From contig NZ_RJNA01000007.1 in NCBI RefSeq assembly GCF_003943815.1, positions 1 through 64,000 of the forward strand: 64,000 nucleotides of DNA, given 5' to 3'. The position numbers and the translations under genes are program-made. Shown here piece after piece: positions 58,276 through 64,000 of this stretch. Each line of letters begins with the position of its first letter. The first letter of the stretch is position 1. The DNA is from Streptococcus cristatus (lineage in GTDB: Bacteria > Bacillota > Bacilli > Lactobacillales > Streptococcaceae). Below the pieces are notes generated by a model. The model was not told the origin of the DNA and made no database searches. It saw only the letters and a program-made list of their open reading frames with translations.

Positions 58276-58827
58276 CTATTTATTCAGATTTTTTTGTTGC
58301 CAGTACTGAAGAGCCATAATAGTCTTGGCATCGCAGATGTCACCATTTTGCAGCAACTGCTCCGCCTCCTCCAGACTGACTTCAAAAAGTTCCAAGGTTT
58401 CATCCTCGTCTTGGGGACGAGGGTTTTCGACCTTTGTCAAATGGCTAGCGCTGTAGAGTTTGATTTTCTCATTGCAAAAACCGATAGCAGAGTAAAAATC
58501 ATAAACCAGCTCCAACTGGCCAGTATAGCCCGTCTCTTCTTCCAATTCGCGCAGGGCAGCCGCTTGAGGATCTGCATTCTCTCCTACCTCTAGCTTACCA
58601 GCTGGAATCTCATAAGAAGTCGCTTCAATGGCCTTGCGGTACTGCTTAACCAAAATCATTTTGTTTTCCGGAGTGATGGCAATCACAGCCACCGCGCCAT
58701 TATGGAAAATCAAATCTCGTTGAGCTTGACCCTTACCATCTGGCAGTTCCACCTGATCCTGAACCACTTTGAAAATCGGTCCTTGATAAATCTCCGTCCG
58801 TTGGACGGTTTTTTCTTCAAATTCCAT
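58276..58827 (-). CDS. nudF: Nudix hydrolase, ADP-ribose pyrophosphatase type
   Basis: Hydrolyses ADP-ribose or related nucleoside diphosphate derivatives. 183 residues. The Nudix box is GENADPQAAALRELEEETGY (about 81-100), after IPAGKLE, with LVKQYRKAIEATSYE typical of the ADPRase subgroup. It lies 8 bp after glmU. Confidence 0.9.
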   Translation of the reverse strand: MEFEEKTVQRTEIYQGPIFKVVQDQVELPDGKGQAQRDLIFHNGAVAVIAITPENKMILVKQYRKAIEATSYEIPAGKLEVGENADPQAAALRELEEETGYTGQLELVYDFYSAIGFCNEKIKLYSASHLTKVENPRPQDEDETLELFEVSLEEAEQLLQNGDICDAKTIMALQYWQQKNLNK

Positions 58828-58835
58828 GACTACAC

Positions 58836-60239
<1,404 letters not shown>

Positions 60240-60247
60240 TTACCCTT

Positions 60248-60256
60248 ATTATACCA
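60248..60256 (-). promoter_or_regulatory. Extended -10 promoter of glmU
   Basis: The minus strand reads TGGTATAAT, 33 bp upstream of the glmU start. Confidence 0.6.
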
Positions 60257-60527
60257 CTAAAAGATAATTTTTTAAAATGCTAATTGCAGAAGCAGGAAAT
60301 CGCACTTAGAGAAAAAGGTTTATGGACCAAATCACTCTGCTCAATTCGCAATCTACTCCATCCAGACCAATTCTTTAAACTTCTTCTAGCGGAGCTTAAA
60401 AACGTTTTTTCCTTCGTTTATACTAGCTTTTGATAGCAGCGAATGATCAGCAAATTGTTCTCCTTAAACACACTATATGTCTAATACTTCTATTATCAAA
60501 ATTTGGTTGACGATTACACATTTAAAA
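60257..60527. other. Intergenic stretch, possible decayed coding remnant
   Basis: Between the glmU promoter and the next promoter nothing is certain. One plus-strand frame (60284-60433, TTG start) reads 49 residues, including LLHPDQFFKLLLAELKNV, but lacks a ribosome site. It could be a broken gene or chance. Confidence 0.25.
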
Positions 60528-60556
60528 TTGATAAGTAAAGAAATATTTGCTATAAT
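60528..60556 (+). promoter_or_regulatory. Promoter of the small unknown gene at 60744
   Basis: TTGATA (60528-60533), 17-bp spacer, TATAAT (60551-60556) preceded by TGC. The leader that follows is about 180 nt. Confidence 0.75.
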
Positions 60557-60743
60557 GACATAAAATCAAATGTTCACCCCTGTCTTATAAAGTGCAGGAA
60601 ACTCTCAAATCTACTAGGACAATACTATTATTATGTGGCCCATTTTGGGATGATACTATTCAAGAATTGAGAGCCCCATTTTATAGTTTTATTGTTTTTA
60701 ACTAGCCAATTTATAAATTTAAAGTTGTAAGGAGATCTTGGTT

Positions 60744-61028
60744 ATGATGTTTACTAAAAATCGCAAGAAGAGAGACGAATACTACCAACAGATTGACAGG
60801 ATCTATAATAACGATAGTATTGTCATTAGCTCAAAGTTACGGGAAGAGCTCTTAAGTAGTGCCAAAGGGCTACAGAAGGGGGACCAAATTAGTTATTTAG
60901 CATTTAAGTTGTACCCTTTTGTATGTGACGAGGTGCTCAAGAATAAGTCTAACGAATTGATCGCATTCAAAAAATACCTTGAAAAAACAAGATGGAAATA
61001 TTATTGGGGAAGTGTGCTCATTCGTTAG
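60744..61028 (+). CDS. Small basic protein of unknown function
   Basis: 94 residues, rich in lysine, tyrosine and asparagine, AT-rich compared with neighbours. Mostly helical by appearance (KKRDEYYQQIDRIYNN, SSKLREELLSSAKGLQKG, YLAFKLYPFVCDEVLKN). No signal peptide or obvious membrane helix. It has the size and helical look of a bacteriocin-immunity protein but no motif that proves it. Strong promoter, ~180-nt leader, GGAG nine bases before ATG 60744 (a second ATG follows at once). A large hairpin terminates the transcript. I do not recognise the family. Confidence 0.6.
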   Translation: MMFTKNRKKRDEYYQQIDRIYNNDSIVISSKLREELLSSAKGLQKGDQISYLAFKLYPFVCDEVLKNKSNELIAFKKYLEKTRWKYYWGSVLIR

Positions 61029-61108
61029 GGCATAAGTTGCAACTGGCACTTTTGAAAGCATTCAAGATGAATACGCAAATCATCTTCCAATATGATAAGA
61101 CGATAAAA

Positions 61109-61186
61109 ACTCATAGAATCTCAAAGTAGGGCTGTTAGTCTAGCAACTTACAGTTCACACTAGTTGAGGCTCTGTGAGTTTTTTTC
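61109..61186 (+). terminator. Large-loop hairpin after the small unknown gene
   Basis: ACTCATAGAATCTCAA (61109-61124) pairs with TTGAGGCTCTGTGAGT (61164-61179) over 16 positions with one mismatch, then T7. The 39-nt loop can itself fold (CTGT...ACAG). It may be a plain terminator or the 3' end of a small RNA. Confidence 0.7.
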
Positions 61187-61212
61187 TTGTACGATATTTA
61201 CAATCTAGCCAT

Positions 61213-61246
61213 AAAAAAGAGGTTAGGACTCTTTTGTCCCAACCTC
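61213..61246 (-). terminator. Terminator of the surface-protein gene
   Basis: The minus strand reads GAGGTTGGGAC - AAAAGA - GTCCTAACCTC then TTTTTT. It shares the GGGACAAAA theme with the ends of the intergenic repeats. Confidence 0.75.
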
Positions 61247-61319
61247 CTGAATGTAGGTACTGTTAGCATACTAAAATGTGCTAAAGTCCCATATAAATTG
61301 TTTTGTGACCAGCTACAAT

Positions 61320-64000
61320 CTAAGCTCTCACAGAGATAAACGGTGAACCTTCTGTATTATCTTCAGGCGCTCCGCTCTTTGAACCAAAGATATAATCCAC
61401 TGAGTACCAACCGTTATTATTAGCATTATAAGGATCATAGACCTGGGTTTGGCCATTTTGATAGCCTCTCAAGACTATCTCATGGGTAACAGGATAGCTA
61501 GCAAAGACGCTATTACCAACAGCCGCCATGACATGATGACCTGCTGCCAAAGCTTCTTTAAGCGCTGCTGATGAATGCAAGACATCTGTGGTCAGTCCCC
61601 AGTTCTGTGCTCCTTGGACAATACCCTTACTTGACGTTCCAAATAGACCATTTTTGTTAAAGGAGTCCGTATGATGATAAAGGAAGTCCGCTACGGTTGT
61701 TGGTAAAACAGTTTGACCTGTAATACCAGAAATAGTCATCGCTAATGTGGTAGGAACACAGCCAGTAGCTGCTAAATTATATTTTCCATAATATAAACCA
61801 GCCCATCTAGGATCACGTTGTGAATAATATGGCGTATCATAAACTCCTCTGCTGACTGTTGTAGTCGTTCCACCAACGCCTACCAAACTACCATCATTTT
61901 GAACATAATAGAGGTGAATATTGTATTCCCCAGTAGAATATTTATGACTAGAGGTGCGTACTAGGGCCTTATAACTACCATCGGCTTGCTTTTGAGCCCG
62001 ATACCAAACAATGTCATCCTGACCATTGACACTTGACCAAGTTGGCAATTTGACTTCCTTGACTCCTTTTGGACTATAAACATTGGTCACTACAACTTCG
62101 AACGTGCCTAATCGAGGATTATTATTTTTAATGGTGATTTGACCCGTTGGCTTAATTTGTTCTGAAGCTACATTCGCTGTTGTCTTCGTGCCTCCGACCC
62201 CGACCATACGGCCATCATTCTGAACATAGTAGAGGTGGATATTGTATTCGCCTGTAGAATACTTGTGGTCACGTAGATTGACCTGTGCCTTGTAAGTACC
62301 ATCGGCTTGCTTGACTGCTGTGTACCAAATAATGTCGTCCTGACCGTTAGCACTTGACCAAGTTGGCAATTTGACTTCCTTGACACCATAAGCATTCTCA
62401 ACTTCAGAAACCACCACTTCAAAGGTACCTGTCTGTTGATTGTTGTTCTGGATGGTCAGCTTACCTTTGGGAGTTCCTAGAGATACGGTCGTCTTGGTTC
62501 CTCCAACTCCGACCAACTGGCCATTATTCCCTACATAATAGAGATGGACATTATACTCACCTGTAGAATATTTATGGTCGCTCGCCTTAATATTCATCTT
62601 GTAGGTACCATCAGACTGCTTGACAGCTCGATACCAGATAATATCATCCTGACCATTAGTGCTAGACCAAGTTGGCAGAAGCACTTCACGAACTCCCTCT
62701 GGACTGCTCACTCCGCTCACGACAACATCAAAACTACCTGTTGTTGAATTATTATTGGCAATCGTGAGAGTTCCCTTTGGTTTAGCAACAGAAACAGTAG
62801 TTGTTGTGCCACTAACCCCAATCATCTGGCCATTATCTTGAAGATAGTAGAGGTGGATATGATACTCACCAGTGGACATCTTATGGTTGCGGGCTTGAAT
62901 GCTAGCCCTGTAAGTGCCATCGGACTGCTTGGTGGCTGTATACCAAACAATATCATCTTGGCCTTTATCACTAGACCAAATCGGCAGATGCACGCTCTTG
63001 ACGCCAAAAGGACTGACAACATCAGACACAACAACATCGAAGCTGCCCGTATCCGGATTATTGTTCTCAATTTTCAAAGTCCCTTTAGGCTTGGCTGCTA
63101 AACTGAACTGGGTGCCTGCTACACCGACTAATTGACCGTCATCTTGGATATAGTAAAGATGAACAGTGTAGTCCCCCAAAGAATATTTGTGATCCCGAGC
63201 CTGGATACGAGCCCTATAGGTGCCATCAGACTGTTTGATTGCTGTATGCCAGACTAGATCATCTTGACCTTTATCGTTAGACCAAGTCGGTAGCTTGACT
63301 TCCTTAACACCAAAAGGATTGGAAACGTTAGAGACAACGACATCAAAGCTACCAGTAGCTGGATCGTTGTTTTCAATTTTCAAGGTTCCTTTAGGTTGAG
63401 ATAGGCTAACTGTTGTTCGAGTGCCACCTACACCAACCAGCTGACCGTCATCTTGAATATAGTAGAGATGGACATTGTATTCGCCTGTTGATTTCTTATG
63501 ATTCACTGCTTTGACGGTTGCTCGATAAGTACCATCCGCCTGCTTGACTGCTGTGTACCAGATCAGGTCATCTTGACCTTTATCACTGGACCAGGTCGGT
63601 AACTTGACTTCCTTGACGCCATAAGGACTAGAAACACCAGAAACAACAACATCAAAGCTGCCCGTATCCGGATTATTGTTTTCAATTTTCAGCGTTCCTT
63701 TAGGCTGAGCCTTAGAAACTGTAGTCCTTGTACCACCTACACCGACCAACTGGCCATTATCCTGAACATAATAGAGATGGATATTGTACTCACCTAGAGA
63801 GTTCTTGTGGTGGGAAGCTTTGACTGTGACAGTGTAGTTGCCATTGGTCTGGCGCTGCGCCTCGTACCAAACTAGATCGTCTTGACCATTGACACTAGAC
63901 CAAACAGGAACAACAACTTTTTTCACACCATAAGGATTAGAAACTCCTGAGACAACAACATCGAAACTACCTGTGTCTGGATTATTATTGACAATATCAA
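61320..64000 (-). CDS. Surface protein with Bsp-like repeats and C39-like cysteine peptidase domain (5' end outside window)
   Basis: The frame stays open to the window edge, so the N-terminus is missing. About 892 residues are visible. Seven repeats of about 103 residues (the first cut by the edge) carry a consensus such as NNNPDTGSFDVVVSGVSSP, GQDDIVWYTA, and STGEYNIHLYYVQNDGQLVG; this is the GBS Bsp-like repeat. The final 173 residues (61323-61841) form a peptidase C39-like domain: YDTPYYSQRDPRW, nucleophile candidate in GCVPTTLAM, histidine in THEIVL and Asp in YDPYN. There is no LPXTG or other anchor at the C-terminus, so attachment must be elsewhere. Likely a secreted or wall-bound peptidoglycan hydrolase or peptidase; relatives with a CHAP domain include the S. 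gordonii competence lysin LytF. Repeat identity makes copy-number change likely. Confidence 0.85.
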   Translation of the reverse strand, partial: DIVNNNPDTGSFDVVVSGVSNPYGVKKVVVPVWSSVNGQDDLVWYEAQRQTNGNYTVTVKASHHKNSLGEYNIHLYYVQDNGQLVGVGGTRTTVSKAQPKGTLKIENNNPDTGSFDVVVSGVSSPYGVKEVKLPTWSSDKGQDDLIWYTAVKQADGTYRATVKAVNHKKSTGEYNVHLYYIQDDGQLVGVGGTRTTVSLSQPKGTLKIENNDPATGSFDVVVSNVSNPFGVKEVKLPTWSNDKGQDDLVWHTAIKQSDGTYRARIQARDHKYSLGDYTVHLYYIQDDGQLVGVAGTQFSLAAKPKGTLKIENNNPDTGSFDVVVSDVVSPFGVKSVHLPIWSSDKGQDDIVWYTATKQSDGTYRASIQARNHKMSTGEYHIHLYYLQDNGQMIGVSGTTTTVSVAKPKGTLTIANNNSTTGSFDVVVSGVSSPEGVREVLLPTWSSTNGQDDIIWYRAVKQSDGTYKMNIKASDHKYSTGEYNVHLYYVGNNGQLVGVGGTKTTVSLGTPKGKLTIQNNNQQTGTFEVVVSEVENAYGVKEVKLPTWSSANGQDDIIWYTAVKQADGTYKAQVNLRDHKYSTGEYNIHLYYVQNDGRMVGVGGTKTTANVASEQIKPTGQITIKNNNPRLGTFEVVVTNVYSPKGVKEVKLPTWSSVNGQDDIVWYRAQKQADGSYKALVRTSSHKYSTGEYNIHLYYVQNDGSLVGVGGTTTTVSRGVYDTPYYSQRDPRWAGLYYGKYNLAATGCVPTTLAMTISGITGQTVLPTTVADFLYHHTDSFNKNGLFGTSSKGIVQGAQNWGLTTDVLHSSAALKEALAAGHHVMAAVGNSVFASYPVTHEIVLRGYQNGQTQVYDPYNANNNGWYSVDYIFGSKSGAPEDNTEGSPFISVRA

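Noticed and set aside
60284-60433. A 49-codon frame with TTG start in the glmU upstream region
   Set aside because: No Shine-Dalgarno, no known domain; mentioned only as a possible remnant.
61323-61841. C39-like domain as a bacteriocin-exporter peptidase
   Set aside because: There is no ABC transporter or membrane domain in the visible part, and the domain sits at the C-terminus after surface repeats.

Overview
The window reads as chromosomal core sequence from a Streptococcus of the mitis/sanguinis type. The evidence is a low-to-mid GC content, PolC as replicative polymerase, the five-gene Ami/Opp oligopeptide permease, liaFSR, competence genes comFA/comFC with a canonical SigX cin-box, a RocS-type segregation protein, and a surface protein with group B streptococcal Bsp-like repeats. 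Serine biosynthesis genes (serC-serA) and local gene order favour the sanguinis/gordonii/cristatus side over S. pneumoniae, but the species is inferred, not proven. Nearly all genes lie on the minus strand; only yigZ, cysK, def, a YitT-family gene and one small unknown gene are on plus. No tRNA, rRNA, CRISPR, prophage or insertion sequence was seen.

Layout. 1-12.5 kb: nth, greA, mltG, two tandem acetyltransferase genes, murC, an unknown basic protein, a SWIM/SNF2 helicase, hpf and the competence genes comFC-comFA. 12.5-14.2 kb: yigZ and cysK on plus. 14.2-18.3 kb: the envelope-stress system liaF-liaS-liaR followed by a HAD-cyclophilin fusion and an S1-domain RNA-binding gene. 18.5-21.8 kb: a phosphodiesterase-fold enzyme and a glucose-type PTS permease with a textbook promoter and CcpA site. 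21.8-28.4 kb: amiA-C-D-E-F. 28.4-33.7 kb: membrane glycerophosphodiesterase, rocS, a pseudouridine synthase, an MFS exporter and def. 33.7-40.4 kb: a GlsB-type membrane protein, pepS, an overlooked 50-residue membrane protein, polC and a PH-domain protein. 40.6-46 kb: proS, rseP, cdsA, uppS and yajC. 46-53 kb: tkt, a small HTH protein, msrAB, an Spx/ArsC-like protein, a YciI-like protein, serA and serC. 53-60 kb: rsmI-yabA-holB-tmk, a YitT-family gene, and glmU-nudF-unknown-mtnN. 60.7-64 kb: a small unknown gene and the 3' part of a repeat-rich surface protein with a C39-like cysteine-peptidase domain, which runs off the window edge.

Functional themes. Envelope construction and its surveillance dominate (murC, mltG, glmU, uppS, cdsA, rseP, liaFSR, the surface protein). 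Replication and chromosome maintenance are also well represented (polC, holB, tmk, yabA, rocS, nth). Carbon control appears at two places where a CcpA-type cre overlaps or follows a promoter (ptsG, hpf).

The most notable non-gene observations are these: an exact 88-bp tandem duplication of the murC 3' end; a ~160-bp structured intergenic repeat present twice in opposite orientation, one copy abutting a second hairpin element with 12-bp perfect inverted termini; three genes whose -10 element sits so close to the start codon that leaderless mRNAs are predicted; and a perfect 8-bp inverted repeat over the -35 of tkt, next to a small HTH gene. I found no obviously new multi-gene system; the interest lies in these small-scale features.
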